Shown: in pieces, positions 10,650 to 22,041 of the stretch
Position numbering within the stretch: the stretch's first letter is position 1
Layout: each line of letters opens with the position of its first letter
Source: Cryptomeria japonica
Lineage: Eukaryota; Streptophyta; Pinopsida; Cupressales; Cupressaceae
Reading direction: 5' to 3'
Assembly (NCBI RefSeq): GCF_030272615.1
Contig: NC_081414.1
Location: forward strand, 334,683,927-334,747,926
DNA: 64,000 nt
Notes under the pieces: model-generated
Told to the model about the DNA's origin: nothing
Databases searched by the model: none
Seen by the model: only the letters and a program-made list of their open reading frames with translations
Made by a program: the position numbers and the translations under genes

Positions 10650-12063
10650 TAAGTTTCTACCATAGGGGGTAGATCCCTTTTATTGAAAGCAGAGAACTTA
10701 GCACATCCATCCACCAAGGGTGATTTGCCCTTCAACCATTACATTGATCCTCTCAATTTGAAAGCCAAAGAATAAATCCCCATACACTTACATAGTTGCC
10801 AAAGTCAATTGTATTGAAGTTTTTGAGCCCTTCCCATAATAGTTTCAAAGCCTCCTCCATTATCTTTTTCTTTGCAACAACTTCTACAACAAAGCCTCTA
10901 TAAATGAATCCTTTTTGGGGGTTGATTTTTAATTTAACAGCCTCAGGAATGACAACCTCTCTGAGCTCAAGCTAAAGTAGCTTGTTTGCAAACCTGGTTG
11001 CCTTGTAGTCCTTCCCAGTTGCATGTACCATAGTAGTAAAAAACCTTTCCAACAGAACTCCATCGTGCACATGATTCTTGGAAGAGGAATTTGTTCCCAG
11101 TACTTTCTTCATAGTTGGGAGGATATAGTCCTCCTCCACAATAAAGAGCCTCGGGACTTGAGAGTCTGGATCTTCTTCCAAACAATTACAACCAATATCA
11201 AGCCGCTTCTTCCCCACCATATTTGTGACATATAATGAATGGATTCATCTTCACATCTTTACTAACTTATTACATCTTCAACGAATTTGGCTTTCCCTAA
11301 GTGGTAAGATCTTTGCCAACTCATAATCATAGATGTTTGAACTTCTTCTACTTTGGTAGTATAGAAAATCTCTCATTTAGTACTTTTCATAGATCTGCAA
11401 TCCAAATTGGTGGTGTGAAGTTATCAGTTATTTACAAGATTTGTCTTGTGAAACTCATAAAGCAATTGTTTGTGCTTACTTCCTTTGTCCCATATTGTCC
11501 TTTGTACCTTGTAAAGAGAGTCATCCATCTTCATGAGTACTAGTGCAATCTTATAAGTACCCTAGATATTTGATGCCACATGTGATTTCTAACTCCATCA
11601 CTATCTCGAATAAAGGAAAAGATCACCCAATTCCATCACATGGATGAGAAGAGTAATTATCCCTATCATACTCTATGAAGTCTTCCAAACATTTCCCAAT
11701 GTCAGAGGGACCCAGAATTTTGTCATCTTCTTGGTAATCAATCCCTTCATTCGCTAGCTAGTCTGTGACTTTATTTGCCTCCCTATAGATATGTAATAAT
11801 TTAAATGAGGATAATTTGTTAAGATTGTGTTTAACTTTAGGGATAAATTGTTCTAGTTTCCAATTCACTTGCATTCCTTTGGTAATCATATTGATTGTTA
11901 ATATTGAATCCCCTTCAATTTCTATATTTATGATACCATAATCCAGGCATAGTCTCAGACCCCTCTCTAAGGCTATAAATTTTGCCTCATTATTTGATGT
12001 AATCTCAAAGCAACCATGGACAGCCTTAATACATTCGCCATCCTTATTTCATATAATACATCT
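10650..12063 (-). mobile_element. LINE 3' fragment with RNase H, minus strand
   Basis: Read on the minus strand, an RNase H domain is followed by about 1.1 kb of decayed 3' coding or untranslated sequence and an AATAAA at about 10679-10684 close to the likely 3' end. The upstream part is missing: the fragment is cut at 12063 by the end of the gypsy LTR. Within the tail, a frame at 10972-11220 reads LFIVEEDY, similar to the 3' part of LINE 2. No tail or duplication was seen. Confidence 0.75.
11745..12045 (-). pseudogene. LINE RNase H domain
   Basis: The domain reads KDGECIKAVHGCFEITSNNEA (in two overlapping blocks), then ALERGLRLC, IEIEGDSILTINMI, MQVNWKLEQF and HIYREANKVTD, then TAG and LANEGID. 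The Glu of NNEA and the Asp of EGDS are in place; the last acidic position is TD. The first Asp-Gly block is missing because the LTR boundary cuts it off. One TAG at about 11758-11760 breaks the frame where sense is expected. Confidence 0.85.
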
Positions 12064-13939
12064 TGTAGTGTCGTAAATTGTACACCCTTGCTAGGGTGGT
12101 ACAATTCCACACTTAGCTTAGCACCCGCCTTAGTGTGTTTGCATCTTGCATTTTAATTTCCCTTCAAGCATCTAATTAATTAATTTGATTAAATCTAAAG
12201 TCCTATTTCATCACTTCATACATCATAAAATTGGGCCCTTTACCCTAAGTGTGCCCCTTTTTATTTTATTCCTCCAATAAATCATTTAATCATAAACCCT
12301 AATTATGTCCCGATGTCATGGAAATGGGGACAAGGCAACAACAAAGTTCAATGTTAATAAGTTAGTTTCAACCATAAAACCAAAACAAGGAACTAAAAAC
12401 CATTCCAAACATATCAAAAGAGAATTCAAAAAAGCATGAAATAAGTTTAACAAAAGAAAAGAAAAGAGAAGAGCCTCCCTAAGATGCTTCCATGATGCCT
12501 TTTGATGTTTTTCCCTTGTTTCTCCCCTCCCCAAGTCTCAAATGAGTGTAGCTCTCAGCTTTTAGCACTAGCCATGGATGCCATATGGAGATTCAAAATG
12601 GTTGGATGTGATAAACAAATGCTATGCAAGTGTAGATAATGATGCTATGAAAAAGCTCTATGCTAATACCAGTATAACAACAATACTCTAATGCTTCCTT
12701 CTTTGCTTGAGGAGAAGGGTTCTATTTATAGAAGAAATGGGGAAATGAAGGGTTAAGATTGAGAAATCTTAACAAGGGTTAGGATTGAAAGATATTCAAT
12801 CCATGTAAGACTTTCAACCCAATCCCATGTTGACAAGTGTCACCATGAGGAGGCTTGAGAGCAGAAATAAGGAGCATTGAATGCTTGAGGGGACATGATG
12901 GTTACCCTAGGGGGTTGGGTTAGGGTCAAAAGGATGGTTAAGTTAGAGGAAAGTCTCTAACCAAAGGTAAAAGGTGAGTTAACCATAAATGGTTATGTAA
13001 GAGCCTTTAATCGTTTAGAAGACTTTAGAAGTTAACCATTTGAAGACATAAAGCCTTTAATGGTCATTGAAGACTTTGGAGGTTTTTGAGAAGTGACTTC
13101 CTTTTATTTAGGAATGTGACAATGATTAGAATAGGATTAGGCTAATTAGAAGGAGTTAGAAGAATCTAGAAGGGATTTAGGCATGCAAGTGGATTTTGTA
13201 GGAGAATGCAAGTGGGAGGAATTTTGGGATTTTCAATTGAAATAAAATTATTTATTTCAATTAAATGGTGTAATTTGCATTTGGATAGGTATTTAAATAA
13301 ATATTAATTTATTTAAATGTGAATGTGAATTTTGGATTTTATTTAAATAAATCTTAATTTATTTACATGAGAAAAAGGAAGATAAAGCATTAAATGCTTG
13401 AAGACTTTGAGGGAAACCATTAAAGGCTTGAGAAGACTCTAGAAGGAAGCCATTGAGTTTGAAGACTTTAAGGGAAACCACTGAAGGCTTGAGAAGACTC
13501 TAGAAGGAAGCCATGAAGTTTGAAGACTTTAAGGGAAAGCATTAAAGGTTTCAAGTGGGTGAGGATAAATAGGATTATTTATAATAAATAGTTGTGCAAC
13601 TTGCATTTGTAGGAAAATGCAAGTGGGTGGAGGATAAAGTTGATTTAAATAAATGTTAATTTATTTAAATGTGAGAGGTGGGATTTTGGGGGAATTTAAA
13701 TAAATATTAATTTATTTAATGTGAGAGAAGATTTAATTAAACAAATATGATTTATTTATTTATTTAATGGTCTGAATTTGGTTAAGTGAATTAAATCAAA
13801 TAATTTATTTAATTAATAGGAGAAGAGGGTTAAGATGAATTAATTAAATATTAATTTATTTAATTATTGATTGATGGTTAAATAATCAAATAAATACTAA
13901 ATATTCATTTAATTAAGTGGACAGATTTATGTGACTACA
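12064..13939 (-). repeat. 3' LTR of element C, about 1.88 kb
   Basis: Minus-strand sequence starts TGTAGTCAC (13939 downwards) next to a polypurine tract and ends ACGACACTACA at 12064. A TATAAATA box lies at 12723-12730 on the minus strand. The interior has tracts similar in style to the A and B LTRs (ATTTAATTAAAT-rich start, GGTTAACTA phrases), so it is a related family. The flanking 5 bp on the left do not match the flank of the right half. Confidence 0.8.
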
Positions 13940-13952
13940 TTTGCCCCTCTTT
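13940..13952 (-). other. Polypurine tract of element C
   Basis: Minus-strand AAAGAGGGGCAAA sits directly before the LTR start. The same core precedes the 3' LTRs of A and B. It primes plus-strand DNA synthesis. Confidence 0.85.
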
Positions 13953-16334
13953 GAAACGGTGCAACTTTATCGAGTCGTTTCAAAGAAAGAAAAATAGGTG
14001 TGAAGAAATATGCCCCATAAATGTTAATTTAGTGGGTGGTATGCCCCCTCGAGAGATGGGCCGATTTTTTTTGAAAAATCGGGCGATCTCTCGAAAAAAA
14101 ATGAGAAGTGGAGGGGAGGTAGAATAGAGGAAATTTGCAATAACGGTGAAAGAATGGAAGAAAATAGAGTGAATACGAAGAAATGGCAAGCCAGTGAGTA
14201 CTCGTAGGTTATGCAGGAGATACAATGCAAATGTGGTGTTGTGTTTTTTATTGATGCTATATAATTGATCAAAATGGTTGGACAATCTGGTGCAATTGGT
14301 TAAATTGTCTCGGTCAAGTCAAAGCATGACAGTTGATGTCAGTTATTCGCTTGGACAGGATAAAGTCTGAGTAAGTGAATCAAAGTGACCTATTGGTGAC
14401 TTAGACAATTGACGTAATTGCCCAATGAAGTCAATGTATCTGAAGCAAAATACTTGTTGAGATTTAGACAATTGATGGAATTATCTATTGGATTGTGTTT
14501 GATTGGTTGATCAATTGATAATGTGTGTGTGGGATGGATGATTGTGGTGAATCATAGTAGCCCCGTTGAGACTAGGTCATTATAATAAATGTCTGTTGTA
14601 TTCTAGGTTTGCCATAATTGATTACCGGTTGAGACCCGAAGATACTTGATCAGAGTATCTGTTGATAGTCTAGGTGTGTGTGAGTCCATGTATTTGTGCA
14701 GATAGAGTAACTTGCTTGATTAGGTTGATGGGAAATGATGTAGGGTATGTGATGATGTTGATAATCAAGACAGGGAGGGTGAGGGGGGGATTCGATGTTA
14801 GATAGAAGAAATGGAGGACCTATGAATCATTCCTATGGAAGAAGAGGAAAATAGAGTATGCACCCATTGTCATTACTATGTATGAATGATATGCAGCTAT
14901 GTATGAATGTATGGATGGATGGAATGCAACAAAATGCAATATATACAGATGAGGTGAAATGATGATCCATAGTGCTTTATTTTTCATCATTGAACTTTAA
15001 AATGTTGTAAGAAAATACAAGCAACTTGACATAATGATTCAAGATGACCTGTGTATTCCTTACATGGATTTTGATATAGCAAGTTAATACAAGCAACTTG
15101 ATATAATGGATCAAGTTGACCTGAGTAGTGCTTGCAGAACAGACAAGGATTATCTTTTTTCATGCATGACTTGGAACGTCCTCCTTGATCTTTTGCCAAT
15201 CATATCCCGAGACAAGTTCATACCGTAGTAAGAGATAAACCATTATTGAGCTTGGATGAGGCAGTAGGAACCAAAGATGGAGCATTGTACCTGCAAGCAA
15301 GTAGCATAAATAAAGAATAAAGAATATGGACCTTCCATAATGGTTCATGCTCATATGGTCGAAGTATACATTGTAGTCAGCAAGCCATAGTGATCCATGA
15401 TTGTATTTTGCATAAGATCACTTAGCTTAGTGAACTTCCCACGTAGACACCATTAGTACATGCCCCAGAACTTCATTGAAATAATTCATAGAAGACATAC
15501 AAACAATGTTTGGGAACCATCCCAACCACTCTAATCACTTGTGGATATCCTGGAGTAGCGTAGGAACCTGATATAAATGAATAAATAACTAACAAACTGA
15601 CCAAGTACTTGATAGCTTAAACAAAATTTTCTTGTCAAAGAAAATGTTATCTTGTCTTTGTTTTGGTGAGGAAAGATTTATCCCTATTAAGATAGTTTGC
15701 GTGTCGATGTTGATTGTTTGGTCAATGTAATAAGTGGTCATTGTTTGATTATTTCACAATGTTTGTTTGGTATCTGCTTTGAAAAATGTATGTACAAGGT
15801 GTTGCCATGTTTTTGTTTGTTTGATGTTTTATGATGTTTTTGGATTTTGGTGGGATAGTTTTTCAATGTTTTTGGATTTTGTGAGATAGTTTTTCAATGT
15901 TTTCAGATTTTGTGAGATAGTTTTTCAATGAAGAACTCAATGAATCACAAAATAATGTAGAATCCACTTCCATCAACTAGATTAAGGGCATTGCCGCCAA
16001 TTTAGATATGCCTATGAAAAAGCGGGATGCGAGATGCGTGAAGTACTATCCTTGATTGCAAATCAATAACGAGCCATGGTTTGGATAGATGGATGAGTGG
16101 ATGAATGTGAATAAGATCGTAACAAGTTTGAAAGACAATGGAGCCATAGCTACTACGAGTGGCGCCTGTTTGCCAGGTTTTTACCATTGCACTTACCCAA
16201 GGTGCCACTAGAGTGGTTGTGGATGCATTATTTTTCTTTACTATTTTGATTTTTTTGTATTTTCTTTAGGACATTTATCTGAATGTTTTTGGTGTTTTTC
16301 CCGATATGCATGGGAGCTTGATGCTCTGGACAAC
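13953..16334 (-). other. Element C post-integrase non-coding region
   Basis: No plant mobile domain frame was found here, unlike A and B. The region does share two conserved signals with them: a CCTGGCAAACAGG hairpin at about 16161-16185 and a paired motif at about 15015-15052 and 15087-15125. The rest has no recognisable genes. Confidence 0.6.
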
Positions 16335-17507
16335 TTATGTATAAAACCGTTTGAGGTGCATGTTGTTGATCGGATCTGTTAGCGGTTCTCCTTCTAAAGT
16401 AGGGCACATTATGTGGTTGTAGCATGGATGAGTTGTCATTCTCAGTAAAAGTGAAGGTATGATGGAAGGCGATGTGTCCCACCATAGCTTGAAATTGATC
16501 TACATGTAGGTCTGTAAGCACGATAGTGGTAGCAAGAGCTTTATCAAGGATAGCTTTATGTTCAGGAGATTGGTGTAGTAGCTCAAATATAGAAATTTTT
16601 GCGGTCATTTTCCCTACATACTCTATAAGGTTGTATTGTGAAGATGGTGCAACAAGTTTAGAGTGAGGGCCCTTAAGGATAAACTTACCTCTGGGGGTGG
16701 TAACATTACAGTCATTTTCTTTGCCCTTTATGATGAAGGTATTCACATGATTATCAACCTCACTGATGTTGTTTATGGTATAATCATATTTAGCATTGGT
16801 ATAGTTCATACCGTCACCAAATTTTGGGGCCTTTCCTTTATCTTTTTAATGCTTAGGAAAAGGAATCTTGAATATCTCACGATCGAAGTTACCGGAAGGA
16901 GTATGTCCATCAACTGAAATCTTTCCCTCATCAAGAAGGTCTTGTATGACATGTCGAAGTTTATTGCAACTATTAGTCTTATTACCCTTGTGTCTATGGT
17001 AGTCACAAAAGTGAACGTCATTCCACCATGGGGGTTTAACTTGAGGATTGTATTCCCTTATCCCTGAAAATGTTATAAGATTGTTTTCAAGGAGTTCTTT
17101 CAATGCTGACTCGAGCGGTTGTCCCAATGGTGTAAAATTTTGTTTAGGGGAGCTTCTTTGTTTCTCTTTTCCTTTACCCGAGGATGAACCCTTAAGGTTG
17201 TAAATAGATAATGGTGTTTTAGCATTTTTTGTGTCAACAAATCCTTCATTAACCACAATCTTTTTCTTAGCCCAAAAGGGTATTTTTTGGTTTGAACTTT
17301 ATCCTTTGTGGTCTTTATCATCGTTTATATTTATAGTACCATCATCAATAAGGGTTTTCTCGATCCGAAATCCCATGTCTATGATCTCATCAAAGGTGTC
17401 CAAACACTTGAGGTGAAGTTCTCTTCCAATTTCCTTGTTTAAATTGCAACAATGGAGGTCAACAAGTTGCTTATCGAGAATGTCATAAGGTGCTCTTTTT
17501 TTCAAAT
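16335..17507 (-). pseudogene. Element C gag C-terminal part fused to integrase end
   Basis: Reading down from 17507, the frame matches A and B gag just after FLQRW, passes a zinc-knuckle-like CDYHRHKGNKTNSC (about 17000-17040) after FTPLGQPLESALKELL, and continues through the ISEVDNHVN and KISIFELLHQSPEHKAIL blocks. After PHNVP near 16400 it jumps to LEGEPLTDPINNMHLKRFYT and a TAA at 16335-16337. That last block is the C-terminal end of integrase in A and B. About 5 kb of pol is therefore missing. Several frame changes also break gag. Confidence 0.85.
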
Positions 17508-17512
17508 GTATC
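17508..17512. repeat. Left TSD of element A (GTATC)
   Basis: GTATC here matches 54172-54176 exactly. Five base pairs is the usual duplication of Ty3/gypsy integrases. Confidence 0.9.
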
Positions 17513-19017
17513 TGTAGACGTATAAAAATGACCATATTCCCAAATGAACATTTTATGTTCGTTCCTCTATTTAATTAAATCCAATTTAATTAAATTGCCC
17601 ACATTCCTCTATTTAATTAAGTAAATTATTCAATTTATTTAGTTAAATTCACTAAAACCTTTTGCATTATTTAATTGAATAAATCATTTTATTTAATTAA
17701 ATCCCTTTCTCTCTACTTTTAATTAAATTTACATTTAATTAAATAGTTCACCCCAAATTTAATAAATCTAATTTATTCAAATTCCCAAATTGCAACCAAA
17801 TTGAAATAATTTAATTTTATTTTAATTAAATTCTATTTTCCCCCACCCACTTGCATTTTCCTACATCTCCCACTTGCATCCTAACCCCCTTCCTAAATTC
17901 TTCTAGATCCATCTAATCCTAATCAATTAACCCAAAACCATTCATTATCCCCTTTCCCTAAATTTGAGGAGGTCACTTCTCAAATTTGGAGTAAAGTCTT
18001 CAAAATGCATTAAAGCCTTTATCCATTCAACGAGATAACTTGTTGAATGCCCCAAAATTTGGAAGGACTCTTACAAATTTATCCCCAAAGTCTTCAAACC
18101 ATTAATGGTTAACTAACCCTTAGTGGCATGGTTAGAGACTTTTTGCCTAACTTAACCTCCATCTAACCCAAGGGTCTCATCAAGCATTTATTGCTTTGAC
18201 CATGGTTATCTCTTTAACCTTTGCACGAGCGTTTATCTTTTGGGTAAAATCTTTATCCAATGGATAACCTTAACCTAACCTTAACCCTTACCTTCTAAGG
18301 TAACCTTCATGTCTTCTCAAGCATTTAATGCTTCTTATCTCTCCTCTCAACCAACCTTATGTTGACAATTGTCACCATTTCATTAGTGAAAATTGAAAAC
18401 ATGGATTGACAACTTTCAATCTTGACCCTTGATTAACTGTTTCAATCCTGGCCATCCATAGCCCTATTTTCACTATAAATAGAGCTCACCTTCCTCCATT
18501 TTATGGATTCATGAATCTAAGAAATCTATTATCTAATATCCATGCAAGCTTTTAGTATCTCATTTATGCTCAATTTTAGCACATCTAGCTTCTCTTTGTT
18601 ATAGGAATAAATCTAATAAGCATTTTAGACTATTTCCTTTATCATCGGCTTAAATCATATAACTAGTATAGCATGTTAGGATAGTATTACTACTAATCTT
18701 ATCATCATATAATCTAGTTTATTGCATTTTGTAGAATCATGCATAGATAGGATGCATTTTCATGTTAAAATCAATCAAAATCATCCCTCATTCTTGCATT
18801 TGTCATCCCTAAACCACTTTGCTCAGTGATCTGCGAGCAAAGGCATTGGTTTGAGGGACCTTGTGAGATAGAGAACCATGGAACCAACCTTGGGAAGTTG
18901 AGTCATCCTTCATGACTCCATAACTTGCACCAAGAAGTCTTATGGGTGTGTGGACAAGTCTCTTTGAGCTTCGCTTTTCACATTTTGAGTTTCATTGACT
19001 TGCTTTTCCCGCATACA
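17513..19017 (+). repeat. 5' LTR of element A, 1,505 bp
   Basis: It starts TGTAGACGTATAAAA and ends CCCGCATACA. TATAAATA lies at 18474-18481, the likely promoter of the genomic RNA. The 5' third is rich in ATTTAATTAAAT. The LTR matches 52679-54171 along its length and, more distantly, the two LTRs of B. Confidence 0.95.
18474..18481 (+). promoter_or_regulatory. TATA box in the A 5' LTR
   Basis: TATAAATA followed by GAGCTC. The same box is found in the other LTRs at 53628-53635 (plus), 28898-28905 and 45744-45751 (both minus). Position within the LTR suits the U3/R border. Confidence 0.7.
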
Positions 19018-19021
19018 TTTC

Positions 19022-19039
19022 TGGCGCCCACCATGGGGC
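19022..19039 (+). other. Primer-binding site of element A, tRNA-Lys(CUU) type
   Basis: TGGCGCCCACCATGGGGC starts 4 bases after the LTR. From memory, the 3' end of plant tRNA-Lys(CUU) is complementary to TGGCGCCCACCGTGGGGC, so only one base differs. Confidence 0.8.
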
Positions 19040-19103
19040 ACTGCCCCATTAATCAAATCGGTTTTAAAAAATAAGCACTTTTGCAGGTACGCGGGAAACA
19101 AGA

Positions 19104-19362
19104 ATTAGTGCGTCGGGAACATCCTTTAGCGCAGTTAGTGGATCCTTCAATGCATCCAGCACATTGTTTAGCATGTGGGGTCTATACTCTAGTGCGCGAA
19201 GTCTGTACCTTAGCGCATAGCTTCCAGTAATCTTTTCCTGTAGGTCGTGAGGCGGGAGAAAAACAAAGTAGCGCATTTGAAAAATAGTTTAGCGCGTCGG
19301 GCTTGTCCGATAGCGCATCTGGATTACATTGTAGCGCATACAGTTTGTTCTATAGCGCATCA
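19104..19362 (+). repeat. TAGCGCAT motif cluster i, element A leader
   Basis: About eleven copies of a degenerate TAGCGC[A/G]T word, roughly every 20-25 bp, lie just after the primer site. Variants such as TAGTGCGT and TAGCATGT fit C-to-T decay of GCGC. The matching cluster in B is at 44711-45125 in reverse complement. Confidence 0.85.
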
Positions 19363-20851
19363 TAGACAGAGCAAAAACTAAAAGTTGTAACCGAGTGTGA
19401 AATTAGACTTGTTGAAGTCCACATTTGTCTAACGGTTTTGCTTTATATTTTGCAGGTTTCTAACAATTTTCTTGCAGATAGGAGTTCCACTTTTAGGATC
19501 ATTAAGATAGTTTAGAGTTTTTACTAACTTAGATAAGTTAGTTAAAATTTGAACCTCTTTTAAATTTTCTTAAAACTGAACTCACATTTCATTTGGGATA
19601 CCTAAAAAGAATCACAATGAAAATCTTTCTTGCTTTGATACGAGAAAAACTTTTCTTTTTGGGTTATTAAAAAGAACAAGACAATCTTTCATTTTTGCAA
19701 AAAGCTTTAAAAACAACATCACCATCCTTTGGTGTTTAAAGGGATCAACTTCAATTTTTTGCATAGTAAAGAAACCACATTTGTCAATTTTTTTGTTTTC
19801 AAGTTACAGAGGGAAGTCCTTCCCCTTTTATTGATTTCTCTTACTGACTACCAAGATTGAAGTTTTGCTTTGTTGACCAGGTTCTTTTCCTAGATTAGAA
19901 AATCATTGCTTTGAAGGGATAAAATGGACACCATGTTTTTATGGGGCAACATCTCCATATATAATTTAGCAAATCACTACATCGAAAGGATAAAAAGAAC
20001 CTTGTTTGTCTTGTCTCGAAAGTGGAAGGTATATGCTCTCCCTTTAATTGGGTGACCAAAAAACCAGACCACTCTTACGCTTTCAGTGATAATGCATTAA
20101 ATCCTTTAGTAGGGTTGCCTTCCCGAGGGGTTGAAAAACTCTTAAAGCCATTTTTGGTCAGTGTGAAGGGAACGACCTAAGTGGGAAACAACTTTGAAGC
20201 CAAGTGTTCCAACCCACTATAATCAAATGTGGAAAGTGATGAAAGTCCTTTTCAACAGTTGCGCACAACGATTAGCCTTCCCCCAGTATCCTTGAGATAC
20301 GTAAAGCCTTTGTTCTAAAGGTTGGGGAGCCTCTTGAGGGAGTTTATCACTGACGACCGAATAGGAAGCTTGATTACGAACCTTAGCATAGAAACTTTGA
20401 GCCGAGTCAGTAACCAGACATTTGTAATATCATAGTGCAAGGGTGGGGAAGAATCTGCCCCCAAGATCGTTCACCATATATCTGCCAAGATAACTACTCA
20501 ATTGTGAATCAATTCACTTTACAGTTAATTTTTGGCAAAAGACAAAAAAACGGGCGCCCTCTAGGGGGTGACACAACTGTTTGAGCTGACGAAGTATCGA
20601 GACTAGTGGGTTATGGTATTGCTTATGACCCTTGAATAAAGAGTCTTTTTGGAGTGTATTCTTTGTATCCAAACCTGTTAAAACATTGAGGATTTGAACA
20701 CATCCTCGCAAAACATACACTTATTATTTAGATTAAGAAAAATGGTTCTCTTTGGTGTCATGCTTTCATTGGTTACTTAAAAAAATCATCTATTGGCATT
20801 AAAAACTCAAAACAAAACTTCAAAATTACAGAAAACAACAAGTCAGGGCAG
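19363..20851 (+). other. Element A leader, non-coding
   Basis: No open frame is supported. Part of it (about 20160-20420) is clearly conserved in B (about 43950-44240 in reverse complement), including GGAAAGTGATGAAAGTCC and TATCCTTGAGATACGTAAAG. It could hold a packaging or structural RNA signal, but nothing in the sequence proves this. Confidence 0.5.
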
Positions 20852-21230
20852 TTTAGCACGTAAGAGCAACGTCTTAGCGCGTGGCAACCATATTTTAGCG
20901 CATCAGACCTTATCTTTAGCGCATAAAGTCTTAACAGTAGTGCTTCACCGAAATTTAAAATCAACAGTAAGCAGCTAATGCATCCTGAAAACAGTTTAGC
21001 GTGTCGAAGCATCAGCTTAGTGCGTGGAAGTCAACCTTTAGCATGTAGAGTATAAACAGTAGCGCGTCAACGACTCATATTAGTGCATGATCTTTTAAAC
21101 CAAAGTTGAAACAAATTTAACTAGCGAAACTAGTTAGCACATAGCAAGGGGCAACATAGCGCGTGAGGTCTTTTCTTTAGCGCTTTGAGAACTTTCTATA
21201 GCGCATAGGGTCTCTGTCTTAGCGCATGGT
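20852..21230 (+). repeat. TAGCGCAT motif cluster ii, element A leader
   Basis: About sixteen copies of TAGCGC[A/G]T-like words in sense orientation, upstream of ORF0 and gag. The counterpart in B is at 43008-43518 in reverse complement. Confidence 0.88.
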
Positions 21231-21695
21231 CAAAACTAGAAAAACAGGAGGCAAAACAGAGGTCAAATTGGAAAATTTTGAAAACATTTTCAGAAACCTC
21301 CTTTCATCAACCTAAACTTTGTCAAATTAGAATACCAAAAACAGAGTATCAAGAGTTATTTCCAAAGCAAGTTTCTCATCACACAAAAGTTGTGCAAAAT
21401 CTGAAACTGGTCACACGATAAACATATCTATCCTATCAAAATCAGGAAACATCATCTCAAAGTGGCAAATAGATCCTTGTTATCACACGTATTTTTATCC
21501 CAAAACACACTTGTTTAAAACTCCAAGTTGTCAAATCGAGTTTCCATATCGGGAAAGCTCGTATTCCATATCATTTGACGCACTTTGTCGTGAGGGGGCA
21601 TCTAAACCTTCACTTTGATAAAGTAAAACTTAAGTTTCCAAAACAAGATAAACTGAATCTAAAATAACTCAAAGGAAACCATTGATCGCTTGTGC

Positions 21696-22040
21696 ATGAC
21701 TAATCCTCATATTCTGAGAAGCAAGAATATTTATCATAACACTAAGTTGAAGAAACAACAACCAAGTTCTTTGAAAATTACCAAAAGAAATAAATTTTTA
21801 TACATCAATCATCAACTCTTCAAATCTCATTGAGCATTCCTTCGTCATGTACGATTATATATTCAAAACAAATCAAATGAATTTGACAAGGAACCTTTGA
21901 AGAGTAGAGCATTTTGTCAAAAATCCGCATTCAATCAACAAATAAATCGTGGAGGAAAGATCAATCCAGCATTCTTTCCCGATGAGTGCATCACTTATAA
22001 CTTCCCAAGGTTACCACCACTAACCCAAGAATATTTCTAA
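21696..22040 (+). pseudogene. ORF0 upstream of gag in element A
   Basis: ATG at 21696 and TAA at 22038-22040 bound a 114-codon basic frame that aligns with B ORF0 (42152-42538) for most of its length: MTNP at the start, KRNKFLYIN, LFKSH, YIQNKSNEFDKE, CQKSAFNQ and INRGGKINPAF. A TGA after LFKSH breaks the A copy where B has CGG. The stop is separated from the gag ATG by one base (TAA A ATG), the same spacing as in B. Function is unknown. Ogre and related Tat elements are known to carry an extra ORF before gag. Confidence 0.7.
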
Positions 22041-22041
22041 A

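Larger units (their letters stand above)
12064..17507 (-). mobile_element. Element C, left (3') half: Tat-like Ty3/gypsy, deleted
   Basis: On the minus strand this holds the second half of gag, a direct jump to the last codons of integrase, a 2.4-kb post-integrase region, a polypurine tract and an LTR. The right half lies at 54177-58673; element A is inserted between them in gag. The protease, reverse transcriptase, RNase H and nearly all of integrase are deleted, so it could never have moved unaided in this form. Its LTR does not look like the LTR on the right half. Confidence 0.85.

Noticed and set aside
13980-14285. Minus-strand frames of 82 and 101 codons near the element C polypurine tract
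   Set aside because: Overlapping frames without motifs in the non-coding post-integrase region.
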